Below, in pieces: positions 1 to 13,049 of a stretch of DNA of 64,000 bases. The notes beneath the pieces were generated by a model. That model searched no databases. It was not told where the DNA came from and saw nothing but the letters and a program-made list of their open reading frames with translations. Source of the DNA: Lineus longissimus (lineage: Eukaryota > Nemertea > Pilidiophora > Heteronemertea > Lineidae); assembly GCF_910592395.1 (NCBI RefSeq), contig NC_088324.1:11186953-11250952 (forward strand), written 5' to 3'. The translations under genes and the position numbers were made by a program. Every line of letters begins with the position of its first letter. Position 1 is the first letter of the stretch.

Positions 1-1370
1 TGGGATGAAATTTTGATGAAAAGATTAATTTTGAAGTGTGACATCTTGCAGATGATTTAGAAACCTGTGCATTACCGGTATTAAAAACTAATCATTGGTA
101 ATGGGTGGAAAGATTTCATTGGGTAAAAGAGAGAATCAAAATGCTGTGGTTTATAGTTGGGTTGATTGGAGAAAAGTACTAAAAGGAGAAAAGCTTGACA
201 TACAGCTACTTGTACCCTACTTAGGCGGAGGATCAGGGAAACAGTACTACGCTTGGACCGAGATGCTTGATGGAATGTAAATGAATTTGAAAAACATTGT
301 ATGTGTTGGCTGAATCAGTCCCCCAGGATAGGATGCTGGTCAACTTAACATTGAACTTATTTGATCTGACCAAAATACAGTGAACCCTTTTATTTTCACC
401 AACCAAAGAACCATTTTCATTGTTGGAAAATCCTTTTAGATGAAGGAATCAAAGGATAAGGAGTTTACAGACCTGAATTTCAAAGTCACCATCAAGCATC
501 TTATGGATACTAGAACATGTAAACAAACTAGAACAGTGACAAAAACAGACAAGTTTTGGAATTGGGATCTCTGGTGATATGGTTAGTTACTTTTGTTTGT
601 GATCAAGATGGGCCTTTTTTTGGAAAATAGATTTCTTTCGTGTTTTTTTTTCAGGTCTGAAATATAAGCAGGAGTTGAAAAGGATTAGCAAGGAAGCTGT
701 GATGAAGATCAGGACCGTCCTACTCCATGGATAAGGAGCCTGCTACAGTTCTATTTGCATAATTAGCAACCATATGGGGGAGCTAAATTCGACTTTTGTC
801 TAATCTCTTTCAAATTGTTTTTAAATCTCTAGTAAATTCTACTGCAGGGGGTATTTCAGTTTGCCAAGTTTAAGCTTGGGATAAATGCTACAATGAGTTG
901 ATAAAATGAGCTTGATTATACCTCTTGGAAGAAGCTGAAAAAGATTTTCATTCAAAGCAAGAAAGAGCTTTGCGATGAAATCACCTACCCTATTCCCTCA
1001 CTCCTGCAATGCAATATGAAAAATACAAAAAATAAGACACAACGGAAAAAGGCAGAAAACACCCTTAACACACTTGGATATTTCAGCAAATAGCAAACCA
1101 CAATAAATAATACATTTTACTGTACTTGGATTTGAAGACAAAGCCTCAATGAATAATAATAATGAATGGATAAACAATCTGAAAATAACAGCTCATTCTG
1201 TTTTCATTTTCCAACGTTTTGAAAATACACAAGTTGCTTGTCAGCCATAGCATGTAGGTTTCCTGGAAGTGAATCGGGCTAGAAACGGGGATGAAATCAT
1301 AAACTGTGTTGGCAGACAAAGATTTCAGACACACCGGGACAGTGAAAGCGAATTCGCCAGTCTAACTTAC
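1..1370. other. Left edge, no firm gene; possible terminal exons of a + strand gene
   Basis: I recognise no protein here. On the + strand, two short pieces join in frame: 440-518 (after a ccttttag acceptor, ending at ACAT|GTAAAC) and 655-734 (after a long T tract and CAG, ending in TAA at 732-734). Together they read MKESKDKEFTDLNF... to ...MKIRTVLLHG. The product resembles nothing I know, and no upstream exon could be connected to it. The AXDND1 gene on the opposite strand should continue leftward through here, so the two readings compete. Treat this as a weak candidate only. Confidence 0.2.
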
Positions 1371-4300
1371 ATGTGTATTTTCTGAAAATCAATTCGGACT
1401 TGTTCCATTTCATGTTTGATCATCCTGAGTGCATCCCTCATGGTCTCATCGCGACGCTTCATGGTGAAATTAAAAACCTCCGACAAATCCCGCCAGCCAT
1501 CAACATGACCCTGCAACTTCGTCAGAATGCCGGTGTCTTGATCGCTCAAAAGGATAGTAAAGTGATTTGCTAATTTCTGCCACGCTTTTTCGCTGATGTG
1601 TAACCGCTTTGCCGTCTGGAGATTATGCTCCTCTGTGACTTTCAAAGCAAGGCTGTACGCCGCAGTGCTCCAGAGCTCTTTCTCATCGGTCAGCATGTTG
1701 ACCTGGAGTTCTAAACGGTTCCGCTGAAGTTCATAGAGGTCGTGGTATTCAGCGAGTAAACTTGAATTCTTTTGGGACTCAGCCAAGGCGTGCTTCAACT
1801 GGAAAAAGAATAATTCATTTTAGTATCATAAGTTGTGTTCTCCATTCGGTTTTCTTTTGGTGTGGTGGTAAGCTTAGAGTGTTGCTTGAAATAGGAGAAA
1901 GTTCAAATGTAGACTGGAGCCAAGCACATGTGTGTCAACACATGAGCTAGCTCCCACAGACGTTGAAAGCACGGGAGCCCCTACAGAAACGAGACTGAGC
2001 GAAAACCCACAGGCCTATGTAGGCCCAATTGGGTCCACACAATAGGTATTGAGTCCAAATGTACCAAGATGGCAACACAATATACAATACATTACATTAA
2101 CCCCATAGGTCTAGTCCTACATAACAGCCCCTAAACTTGCAGCAGTCTTGCATTACTTACATCATCCTGGGCATCTTGGGCAGCAGATGACACCCTCAGG
2201 TCATGATCTTTCACCTGGGATAACTCACTGAAAAGATCAGCAAAAAAGGTTTACAAGTGCATAAAACTCGCAGCAGTAAATGTATAGATAGGTAATGCAA
2301 TATTGCACACAAAAGAGAAAAGAGTAGAGATCATCATTATTCTAATTTCAGACCAGGAATATCAGTGCTTCTCTGTTACATTTTGAGAACCTACCAACCT
2401 GCCAAGTCCTTGCTGAGAGATAAGTCTGATCGCAGGCAGGCAAGGTATGGACAGTGCATAAGTTTTATACCTGTACATCAAGAGCAGAGTCACGACAATT
2501 GACATGAAATCTGTCTCTGTTTCACATGACATCTTAAGAATTCGATGCGACACCACAAGATGAGCTCTCAATGGTACATCATTATGGCTAATTATCTGAT
2601 ATAATGACAATTCTGAGACAAAGGCCTACATCTTGTCAATTTCAAGTAATACAGATGAAATGTTTTTACCTTACCCCGTCAATACTCCAATGGTGTTTTT
2701 AAACCTCATCAGCTCTTCTGTCAGGCGCCTGTCAAGGGCTCTCTGGGCCATCACCTCCTCGTGAAGGCTCTTCACCTGCTTTGGGACCTTGTTCAACAGA
2801 TTGTGGTACCTCTCTCTAACGGAACTCAGGAGTTCACCACGTTCTACGCACTCTACTGTGACCTGAAAAAAACAGTGATCCGGTAAATTGCACTTTGTAG
2901 CCCAATGTCACTAAAGCTGGCATAAAGCAACCAGCGGCCTTGTAAGAAAACACAAACGCCCAACCATCAAAGGACTAACTGCACTTGAAACATGACAGAC
3001 ACACAGCAACTGGCCTCAATTGACTGCACAAACAACAAGTTCATTGAGGAGACTGGTCACAGAGGCACACTTGAGAAAACGAAACTGAAAACTATTTATA
3101 ACTTGTGCCCTTGTTGTTACACCTACCTGACGGATTACTTCATGGAAGACCACATTATAAATATCTTGTTCTTTTTTAATGAGTTCCAGCAGTTTATGTA
3201 GTTGTGTTTCTCTGGCCCCCTCCAGTTCCAGGATTTGATCGACGCCTGCTCGCTCCATCATCTCATTTAGTGTCTTCTTCAGCTGAATCACCTCAAAACG
3301 ACTGGTTGGTTTCCTGCAAGAACGGAAAGACCCATGAGTTGTGGAACTGGCACTGCCTGTCTTGTGTACCTCTTCTCAAGGAAATGCACTTGCAATGAAA
3401 CCTCTAAATCATGTGGTAAACTACATAAATCCATCATAACATTCATAATTCTGCCATTGGCGAGAAAAACCAAAGACTTACATAGATGGAAACACCACCA
3501 AGTGCTTTTCATGGTCGCTGGGCTGGGTTGAAAATTCACTGAAAGAGAAATGAAGACTGTATAAGTTTTGAAGTTTCAAAAAAATGTCTTCTTTACATAA
3601 TGACCTCATAATTGTATTATTGGTATAACAGACTCATACCAGAATTACAACAAAATCTGTAAGAGGATCTCCTATTTAGAAGACCCAAGCAATTTCGAAA
3701 CGCTCCCTGATACCATACATGCCACTAGTCATGGCAATATTGTTTACAAAAATGAGATAATAACTTACTCATCATAATATTCTAGCCCCATAACACCCTT
3801 GTTCTTTACGATATGATACTCCTCAGGAATCAGAGTGTCGGGTAATTGGAGTGGCTAAAAATATAAAGAGCAATTATCAATGAAAAACCTTGAATTGACA
3901 AATTTGTTGATCGGATACAACACTGAAAATTCATGTCAATGACCCCGTCTGAGGAAAAATCGAACGGACTACCAAAAACCCTCCAGGTGAAATATCATAA
4001 TCTAAAAATTGACCCTGAATAACACATCTATTTTTTTCAAATGACCCCCACCCATGGCCATCAACTACTAACTGGTTTCTCTTTGCCTTCCTGCGTCTGC
4101 TCCAAGCGAGCAGCACTTTGGTCGAACATGGCGGCTTTCTCCTTGCTCTCGGCCTTTTGAGGCACATCGTACAGGAAGGAGATGTCTTTACCAGCGCCGC
4201 ACACACAGATTGTATTTTCTGTAAGATGTTTGAGCTTTTCACGCTGGCCTCTGTAGTTCCACACATTTGATGCTCGTTTCTTCACAGGCCCCTGATAAAA

Positions 4301-6125
4301 AAATATAAAATAGTAGTAATATTCATCATATTGATATACGCAAACGAAATGTCATGTCACGTCATAATATGTCATGTCCTCGTAATTTTTTTCGTTTTGG
4401 GGATTTCTAATCATATTTACCGGGATAAAAACATATATTGAAAAATGCATAGTAATGGAAATATATATGCATAAGCAAAGAATTTAAAAGGCCTGTGTTC
4501 ATTTGATAAAGGTATCAAAATGCATGTAGTTGTGAAAACATGCATAAGTTGCACAGCATGATACAAAAACAATGAGGTACATGTGTTGTGGTGTTGCATG
4601 CAAAATGGACGTTTGATCACCAATGAATGATGGAAAATTGATGCATAGAGCCCAAATTAAAATAGTACTTGAACCATGAAAGAATAGAAAGTATATCATG
4701 CAGTAGCAAAAAAACGCTCCAGACAATGCAATTCCAGTTTTGCATTCAGCCACATTCTAAGATATTTTGACAAACCATTCTGGAAACAAGTTGGTCTGTG
4801 ATTGTGAACGACCAGAGGAAGCAACATTCATTCCACACTCAGCTTACCTCTGTCAATGCTGAGGTGCTGCTCATAGTCATACTGACACGTGTCACAGCAG
4901 AGAAGTTACTAATACTGACACTTGTTACAGCAGAAGAGCTACATGTGCGCCTTCCAGAACCAGCAGACAGCTGCAGAGTTTAGAGTTTTGAGAAGAGATT
5001 TTGAAGAGTTTATTTTAAAATGCATTTCTAGTCAGGTAAGTGGTGAAGTAAAACTCACAGTCACAGAAAGAAATTATTCTACAGCTTCATTTCCTAGGAT
5101 TTTTTCTTAATTACACTCATATTTAGCACATCCACTCAAGTCACTGAATGACAACATACCCGTACATGTAGTGACTACAGGATTTCAAGACGATACCATT
5201 GTATATTGTAAGGAATGAAAGATGCCTAAATTTGAATGAGATTTGTTAGAGAGTACAGTACAGGTAGAAAGGTTAGGTCAGACATTGTACAACTTGCAGT
5301 TGAAGAGAATCAAAGATTTCACACTACTGGAACCCTCTGCTTACCGATGATGTGTTAAGGTTGCGGTATCTTGATGGCGGCCCCAGCTGCTCAGCAGGAG
5401 GGGCTGGCATAGTGAGGGACATGAGCACATCTTGGGGGATGAAGTCACTTTGGAGAGACGTTGGTAGAGGCTTGGACTTGTCCACAGCAATGCTGCTATT
5501 TTTCAGATTTGGGAGAGAAACTGAAAGTGAAGTCAGAAAGAGGAATACATGTAAATAAGAATAAGCAAGTAGATATATCTCTTTCCTATGATCCAAGTCT
5601 TATACTCTTACTGAAGGAGACAACACAACAAATATGTCTGAGTGAAACAATTGTCATCACTGATATCAAATTTAGTAACAGCCAAATTTAGTAATGCATT
5701 CTTTTTGGATCAATGAGTTCATCTGAAGGACAGAAAACATCAGTTCCAAAATATCGAAACATTCAACTCTCCAATTCAGCATATGGTGAAAATGGGCAGT
5801 TCTAGTTCTGCTCAAACAATCCTATAGTTGAAACCAACTTCCTCCCAACAAGTTTAAAATCCCAGGTAGAACTTCGGGAGAGTGGATGGCGGGGGGGATG
5901 TTACAATCTGAAATCCTTGTGTGTCATTCTATTGAGGTGGTAGAAATTGCACTGATAAAAACCTTTATTTTCATCATTCTGATAGGGAGTAAGTGCCTTC
6001 TCTCTGCTCCTTTGCGACCTGGCACCATGGGCACTGTGCAGTGAAGCAGGACTACCCCCACCTCTTGGGGAACCATCTTTGGAGAGAGGGTTCTGGGGTG
6101 GGGGATTTGCAATTTCTGTGCTCAT
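1371..6125 (-). CDS. AXDND1: Axonemal dynein light chain domain-containing protein 1 (partial, 3' end missing)
   Basis: Ten exons on the minus strand: 5963-6125, 5345-5520, 4073-4291, 3769-3854, 3482-3538, 3370-3450, 3127-3313, 2675-2862, 2161-2227, 1371-1798. All have GT/AG borders and every junction keeps phase, giving about 550 residues. The start ATG at 6125 has A at -3. Recognition rests on LIPEEYHIVKNKGVMGLEYY near residue 190, the coiled-coil segment VVFHEVIRQVTVECVERGEL (axonemal dynein light chain domain, PF10211-like), and EEYHDLYELQ-type and KLANHFTILLSDQDT segments. All match vertebrate AXDND1 in order. AXDND1 is a cilium/sperm-flagellum protein needed for normal flagellum assembly in mammals. 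The vertebrate protein is around 1,000 residues. The last exon here ends in phase 2 with a good donor (AT|GTAAGT), so further exons are expected to the left but were not found before base 1. Confidence 0.9.
4878..4955. repeat. Short tandem duplication in AXDND1 intron
   Basis: A unit of roughly 39 bp containing ATACTGACAC-TGT-ACAGCAGA occurs twice in a row, with a few mismatches. It lies in the intron between the AXDND1 exons at 4073-4291 and 5345-5520 and shows no coding signal. Confidence 0.5.
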
Positions 6126-6523
6126 TCTTTTCTGGTTTACTCTTGGATTTGGTTGGTATTTTCACTAAGTTTCATTTCTGAAAGTAACAAAATGTTTATT
6201 CTTATACTATAGTATGGTATAACATGCTGTATGTAGCATCATTTTTCCAAAATTGTAGAGGTAGTAAATGAGTAAATCAGATCTTCTACTTTCTAGTGCC
6301 TAGTGGTGTTTTATGTCTGTCGTGAGTATATGAGTTATGACAATTACTGGAGTACCGGTACTCCTATTTATTCCACAACAGGCCTTTTATGACACCAGCT
6401 AGGCCTAGGCCTACAATAAATACACGGTTTACAATGACAGTTCACCAAACCACAACAGTGCTGCTACTATACATGCATGAATTGAATGCATGCAATGATG
6501 CACTGCCATTCAATGATTCATGG

Positions 6524-7222
6524 ATTGGCCATTGGTCAGAAAACATACTACTTTACTGGAATGCAATTTTCTAATGTATTTTGCGAGAATTCATTCATCA
6601 AAATGGAGGCAACCACTCCTTGGATATTCAACTTCTTTTTCACATCAGAAAATTATTGGTTTAACATAGCAATGGCCGCAAAATTGATTGAAAGCAAAAA
6701 GTGAAAACTTACAAAAATTTTGATGACCTTCCGCCATATTGTTAAATTTCCTGTTGTCAAGGAAAGGGAATTGTGGGTACATATTTTACAGCCACAGACC
6801 AAATATTATAACATTTAATAGCCTTCCTGCCATAGCAATTGCAGTTTTCACACTTTAAAAAAAATAAATTATTTTAAAATTCTACAGAAAAATATATATA
6901 ATTAAATATGTGTATATATATATAATGCCATTAAATGTTATGATATTGGTCTGTAGCTGTAAAAGTTGTACCCACAATTCCCTTTCCTTGACATCAGGAA
7001 ATTTAACAATATGGCGGAAGGTCATCAAAACTTTTGTAAGTTTTTACCTTTGTTTTCAATCAATTTTGCCGTCTTTGCTATGTTAAACCACCAATTTTCT
7101 GATGTAAAATAGAAATCGAATATCGAAGGAGTGATTGGCTCCATTGTGATGTGTAAATTCTCGCAAAATACATTAGAAAAATGCATTCCAGTAAAGTAGT
7201 ATGTTTTCTGTGCAGTGGCCAA
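6524..7222. mobile_element. Foldback (inverted-repeat) element upstream of AXDND1
   Basis: Two arms of about 300 bp (6524-6824 and 6928-7222) are reverse complements with scattered mismatches. They flank an AT-rich loop of about 100 bp rich in TATATA. Matching landmarks are TTGGCCA...CAGAAAACATACTAC near the outer ends and CCACAATTCCCTTTCCTTGA nearer the loop. Weaker similarity reaches out to about 6455 and 7300. No clear target-site duplication was found. The element lies 400 bp upstream of the AXDND1 start codon. A MITE or foldback transposon is the likely origin. Confidence 0.75.
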
Positions 7223-7331
7223 TATAATGCCAATGCATGGCATGCTTCATTATGTCATGTATGTTAAAGTTCATTGCGTGCATTGCATGCAAGCACTGCT
7301 GTCGATGGAAGATGAAGATTTGTTAGGGGCC

Positions 7332-8192
7332 TACATCCTCGGTGTACACTTCGAGGGATATCGGAGTTCTTCTGGTAATAACACTAACAGGTGACGCCAC
7401 CATCCCATTAGTTGGGTCCACCTAATGTGCGTCCGGAACTCTGTTTGCGCGTCCGGAGCGCGTCCGGAAGAGAAAGTGCGCGTCCGGAACAATTTCCTAT
7501 GTAAATATGAACCTATTGTTGCATTAGATGGCTTAAATAGCATTTTCATTCCATGTAGAGAAAATAAAATTGAAAAAAATCTTTTTGGTGACTTGTATTT
7601 TACAATTTTCAGCGAGGTGGTTAATTACTAATGCCATACTCATATCCCAACTTCCTTACGCGCCTTCTCCTGTTGTGGTCGTCTAAGTCGGTATGAGTTT
7701 GTCTTTGCGTGCCGTGGGATAAGGGGCAATAGCAATTATTGTGAAGCCAATTTGCGCTTTTAGGGGGGAGGGGAGGGGATCGAGGGGGGCGGGGGAAGGG
7801 GGTCAACAAAATTCATTCCATGTGCTGAGACACCAGATACCAGTCTAATCCATTACAACACGGCTACTATCGAATTTCCGCAACTGCAACAACAATTGGT
7901 TGAGGAGAAACGTCAGTAAACTGGGATTTGATGGCTGTGTAACACCCAAATCACCCCGCTGAAAATTGTAAAATACAAAGTCACCAAGGAGATTTTTTCC
8001 AATTTTATTTTCTCTACATGGAATTAAAATGCTATTTAAGCCATCTAATGCAACATTAGGTTCATATTTACATAGGAAATTGTTCCGGACGCGCACTTTC
8101 TCTTCCGGACGCGCTCCGGACGCACAAATTGTTCCGGACGCGCATTAGGTAGACCGCATTAGTTCATAGCGTGGGTAATAAGAATTAGCCTC
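7332..8192 (-). repeat. Dispersed repeat, copy 1, interrupted by the foldback element
   Basis: Outside the element, 8157-8192 and 7332-7413 (read on the minus strand) resemble 36764-36865: GAGGCTAATTC, then a TATGAACTAATG stretch, then G(C/T)GTCACCTGTTA, AGAACTCCG and CGAAGTGT. The order and orientation are conserved, so one ancestral sequence is split here by the 743-bp insertion. What the repeat is remains unclear. Confidence 0.6.
7414..8156. mobile_element. hAT-like foldback element with 8-bp target duplication
   Basis: A 743-bp element with inverted arms of about 210 bp (7414-7622 and 7945-8156). The two outer 26 bp, read inward, agree at 23 positions (GGGTCCACCTAATG... versus CGGTCTACCTAATG...). 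Next to the termini both arms contain several copies of CGCGTCCGGA, itself built on the palindrome TCCGGA. The element is bracketed by a perfect direct repeat, CATTAGTT at 7406-7413 and 8157-8164. The flanking sequence resembles an uninterrupted stretch at 36.76-36.87 kb, which looks like the empty site. The middle (7623-7944) has no transposase gene. An 8-bp duplication fits hAT or P-type superfamilies, so the element is probably non-autonomous. Confidence 0.8.
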
Positions 8193-11100
8193 GCTAGTCT
8201 AGACCAATGAAATTATGAATGATGGATGGATTCATGGTCGAGTTAAACTCTTTAATGTGAACTCATGGCATGACTCATGGTTTATTTGCAATATTAATTC
8301 ATCACTGAGATGACCACATTAACTTGAGATCTGACTGAAATAAATCGCATGTTGTGCTTATTTATGTCTCCTTTTTAAGAGACCATTGATTTTATCCCTG
8401 ACCGGATCTCATTTTGCAATGCCCCCCCCCCCATGTTCATAAATTTCTCATAGTCATAATTTTACCCCAAATCAAGAAAATCAAGTGAAAAGTCTGCAAA
8501 CATGTGTTCTATTTTTGTTTGGATTTGCTTCTCTAAATTGTTCATGAACTTTTTAATCTTAGATATTAATCCCAAAAAAATCTTAATGGAATAAAAGCTG
8601 TATCTTTTTGAAAACAAACAAATCAAACCAACCACACCATGATTTACGGCAGGGTGTTAATCGAGTAGTACTACTGCTAGTTTTTGACTGAACTCTTTCA
8701 AAAAGAAGTTTGGCAATGAAAAGTGTGAATGAATGGCTATAGTATCATTCAGGTTTGCAACATTTTTCCTTTTGGTTTTTATTGCAAGAAACTGTTCCAG
8801 GGAATAAACAATTATATATGAAAAAATATTTAACATTACCACTAGCAACACTATTGATTAACACCCTATACTTTTTCCAAATCAGTCCCACCAAAATCAA
8901 ACTTGTTACTTGTTTTATTTATTCCTTATGGCCAATCACATTACCAATTTGGATTAGCTTTGGTCGTCTGACTCCTTTGTTTGATTGTTTGGAGCGACAA
9001 AGGACATTGCCAACCTTGAAAGAATGTGTGGGAGTGTTACATAAAACCACTACCTGTCACATTTTAAGCCTTCCAATGCTTGCTTTGGCTTCGACTGTGC
9101 AGTGCATGCTGAAAATTCATGGCAGCATGGTGCACATGCAAATTTTGACTTATTTCAACATCTGAAATAGCAAAATTACTTATGTTTAGCACAAATCTTC
9201 TACAAGGTGGGTGTCATCTTCTGTCTAACTGAATCATGTTGTTAGGATATTTGAAGAGGGCAACTTTTCTTTGTATTTTCCCCTGGTATTTTTCAATATA
9301 GAGAAAGAATCTACCTCGGAGAACCATTTTAAGGTTTGCCAAAAGGCACTATGGCATTATGACCCATTATGGTACGTTATAATAATCATTCAAGTACACA
9401 AAATTTTAGTAAAATTGTGCCCCTTAGGATAGGACAGATGGATTGAGGGACGAATGGACAGACACCACTCAAATAGCTATTTTACTATTGGTCACCTGAG
9501 CAAAAGATGAAAAATTCCCCTAACTTAAGGAATTTGGAACTTATGCGTTGTGCCAATTTATCATTACAGATGACGCACACCTTGTCCGCAATTGCAAAGA
9601 AAGATTCTCGCTAGTATGGCTTGCAAGGTGAAGGGATACATGTAGGTATATAAGATTCTGACTTTCCGATTGGTTGAGAGGTGCCACTGTCAAATTACAA
9701 AAGATATGAGAATTGCATGCTTTTGCGCAAAAGAACTGGAGAGTACAATCGAGTCACTAAATCAGGAGGCCATAAGCGGTGATGCCATCTCATTGGTTGC
9801 TAGTTTTGGATTGATCACGAATTTTGCTCACGTGAATGTTTACATAAGTTCAAGGCCACTGCTGTTGTTCTGATGGTCCCATTGAATTTTACATACAAAC
9901 TACTGGCTATTCTTACGACAGTCATATTCACTTTTGTCTCTTAATCCTAACCCTAGCCCAGACCCTAAGCCTTCCTCCTAGCACTAACCCAAACCCAAAC
10001 CCTTCCCTAACACCAATCTCAACTTCCTAATTCCAAAAATTGCATAAATCCTTGTTATAACTAGTCGTAAGAATGGCAACTTTGTATAAAATAAAAGGAA
10101 TAAAGTCTATCAATTCCATGAAGGAAACGTAATTCATGACTAAAAATGATGTATTTCAACATCATATTTAGGCAGTAATTTCATGACTAAAAACACTAGA
10201 ATTGCTGTAATATTGCATTATGCATTTGTTCGAATTTATCTTTACAGATGCTACAAACCTACCCCGCAATTGCAACCGAAGATTTTTGGATGAACCGCAA
10301 GATGATCGGATGAAGGGTATGCATCAAGCAACAACTTGCCCAAATTGTTGATGGAGTTGCCACTGTCAAATTTTGTTTACCGTTATTAGAATAAAATAGT
10401 AAAACAATGCTATTGAAGGCCACAAGTGAAAAGTCAGTCCCCAAATGTGTCAGCGGCTGTCACTCTTAGTTACAGCACTCTGCCAGCAAGCTAAGGAATT
10501 AACTGACAATGCTAATGGCAGATTTGCCTGCATTCAGTGCTTCAGTTTCAAAGCAATATCACGTGGTGAAAACTGATAGAAGCCATGCACTGAAAGTTGA
10601 ATATTGTAAGTATCACTAGTGAAAGATATGACAAACCAATAAGCAAGTCCGACACTTGTCATAGACCAAGCCTTATCAGTGAGGTATATGAACTAATACT
10701 GAAATTTAAAAAGTATCGCAAATCACATACAACTTTTATCCCAATTGCAAGGACCTTTTCATGTGCACTTTCCTGAGAGATCAAGGAATTAAAACTACCT
10801 TGTCTATACAATGTATTATAAAATGCTCAAATAAAGCCACTGCTACAATGTACACCAAGTTTTGAACATGTTATATAGATTGACAGTGACGCCTCCATCA
10901 GCAATTCATGCCAGTGGATTTTCAAAAGTCGTAATCACAGTATATGATGTGTGTGTGTGGGTGTGTGTTTGAGACGGGATAGGAAAAGGGTGCGGGAGGT
11001 GAGGGGGGGGGAGACTATGGTGACCATTGTGAGAGAGTTGGAAGTGTGTCTGATCACTGACTTGCTCATTTTGTAGCTATTGTTGTAATTCTAGTTGTTA

Positions 11101-11640
11101 GAGTAGTTATCGTAGTTATCTAGCTATCGTAGTTATCTAGCTTAGTTGTTATTCTTTTGGTCCCTGCTTATCATCTATTTTACCTATTCAGCTTTCAGTT
11201 GGTCCAGGCCAGGCCAGGTGACCAATGACGATGATAGATCGGGTTCGATTCAAGCTATACGCTTGGTGTATTTGGTTATCGTGACTGCGACTGAGTCTAA
11301 CTCACGTCAATAGCGCGGTGGCTGGGTCCCAGGCATGCTTGCCACTTTGTTCCACGGTCCTCATCTATGTTTCGACTGTGATGACATGGACTTAGGTTCA
11401 AAGTACGTGTTCCCCTTGAGTCATTGTGGTTGATTGATGGGGGCAATTAACGGTGGCGTGTCGCTAGTCATTCAATTGGTCCCCTTGTTTTAGAGTGTTG
11501 GCGGGATAAGTCTTACGACTGTTAACAATAGTAAGCAATAGCTGGCCAGCGATCCCCTACCTGATCTCGAGGGGGATGGAATGACTGGGGTTAGAGGCCT
11601 GTTGTTAACCTGCGGAATTTCGTCGGACGAAATGTCAGGC
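8193..11640. other. Gene-poor stretch with a diverged direct repeat
   Basis: No exon is supported. Two stretches, about 9562-9705 and 10240-10375, are diverged direct repeats sharing the order GATG(A/C), CCGCAATTGCAA, GAAGAT and TTGCCACTGTCAAATT. There is a C11 tract at 8422-8432 and a G9 tract near 10993. The rest shows nothing I can name. Confidence 0.4.
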
Positions 11641-12477
11641 GTGTCCGTGTGGGACTTGTGCTAAACCAGTTTAGTACATATGACGAAGACATTGGGCTCT
11701 TTGAATAACAACAGTGTTCTCAACCTCCTTGTGCCTCACAAAACCGACATATATACCCGCTGAAATCGACAAGACGGCGATGAAGAAGGAGAGCCGGCCT
11801 CCAGCTCGAGAGCCGAGAAGACACTGGATGGACCTGAAGAATATGTTGCTGCCAATGTTGGAGCCATACAGGGTAAGCATCACTTAGTCGTCAGTTACGT
11901 CTGGATTAAAAGAAACATTACAAAGATGTTAAAATGATGTTAAAAAGTATCAATCTGACGTGCGATTTCAATTTTTATACATGGGGTGCCACACTCAATT
12001 CTGTTCATACAGATTTGAAACCGCTTCAACCAATTTGGTTCCAGAATACAATTGAATGTGCTTTATTGAATTCGCATTAACTGATTCTCATTGAAACGTG
12101 TAGTGTTGGCGTCAATACGTATTAAAATAGTCTATTCATTGGCATTAGGCTTGCAGGTCACTAGCTTGTTCCTGTCTTGATTATCTTCTAATTACCACAA
12201 AGGGCAGGGACAAGACATTCATACGCGAAAGGCACGTTACTACAATACGCAGCAAGAGTTGCACTTTTCAAATCAAATTGCATGCTGATTAGACCAAGTG
12301 TGGTGTAGCCAATTCGTATTCCGGAGAGTGCTCTCTGGAAAACAGTTTTTAATTGGATCCAGTGTGAAAGTAGCATGCTGTAGAAACGCTCAGAAAAAAG
12401 ATAAACCCCTTAACCAAAAATTTGATTATTTTTAGGCAGCCCGAGCCAACATTGTACAAGGGCCACAAGGTCCAGGG

Positions 12478-12558
12478 CCTCAAGGACAAGGGAAACAAGG
12501 ACAAGGGACATAAGGACAAGGGACACAAGGATAAGGGACACAAGGACAAGGGACACAA
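12478..12558 (+). repeat. 15-bp tandem repeat inside candidate exon 2
   Basis: Five or so copies of a unit close to AAGGACAAGGGACAC, the first ones degenerate. The period is a multiple of three, so all forward frames stay periodic. One frame reads KDKGH repeats, another reads TRDTR-type repeats and is open across the whole candidate exon. Confidence 0.8.
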
Positions 12559-13049
12559 AAGACGATGTTGCATCATCACCAGGGCCAGCCCGACTCGAGC
12601 GAAGTTGCCGAGATGAAAGTCGATCACTGTCTGAAGGAGTTTTGAAGGAGGATGCAAGCATTGGTAACTTTACTCTAGGCATATTTTTATTCAAAATCCT
12701 CACTGACACTGTCACCAGATGCTTGCAGTGACATCGTGGTTATTGTTACATTATCAGTCAAAACCAAACAATAGCTTTTACAGAGGTAGCCAACTTGAGA
12801 ATTTGTTTATAGAACAAAGTTGGTTTTAAAGCTGAAATTCCGATCTGAACATTGACGACCCAAGAATTAGGAGTCGATCAGAGAAAAATTATAAAAAAAG
12901 GAGTAGAAATTGAAGGGTGTCATTGGTGTCAACTTGTACTTAGGAATCATCCCAAATAGACTGAAGCCAAAAGATATTCTTTCTTTTCTGTGAACCCCCT
13001 ATCCCCCTTATTATGACTAAAAACTGAAGACTCTGTCTTCAACAAATGA

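Noticed and set aside
8755-9165. 136-codon + strand frame with hydrophobic stretches
   Set aside because: It begins at TTG rather than ATG and has no recognisable family. The hydrophobic look comes from T-rich sequence.
11220-11250. B-box-like GGGTTCGATTCAA
   Set aside because: No A box at the right distance and no cloverleaf, so no tRNA is called.
11671-11883. 70-codon minus-strand frame with a membrane-like stretch
   Set aside because: It lies opposite the better supported + strand candidate exon 1, has no splice support of its own, and matches no known small membrane protein.
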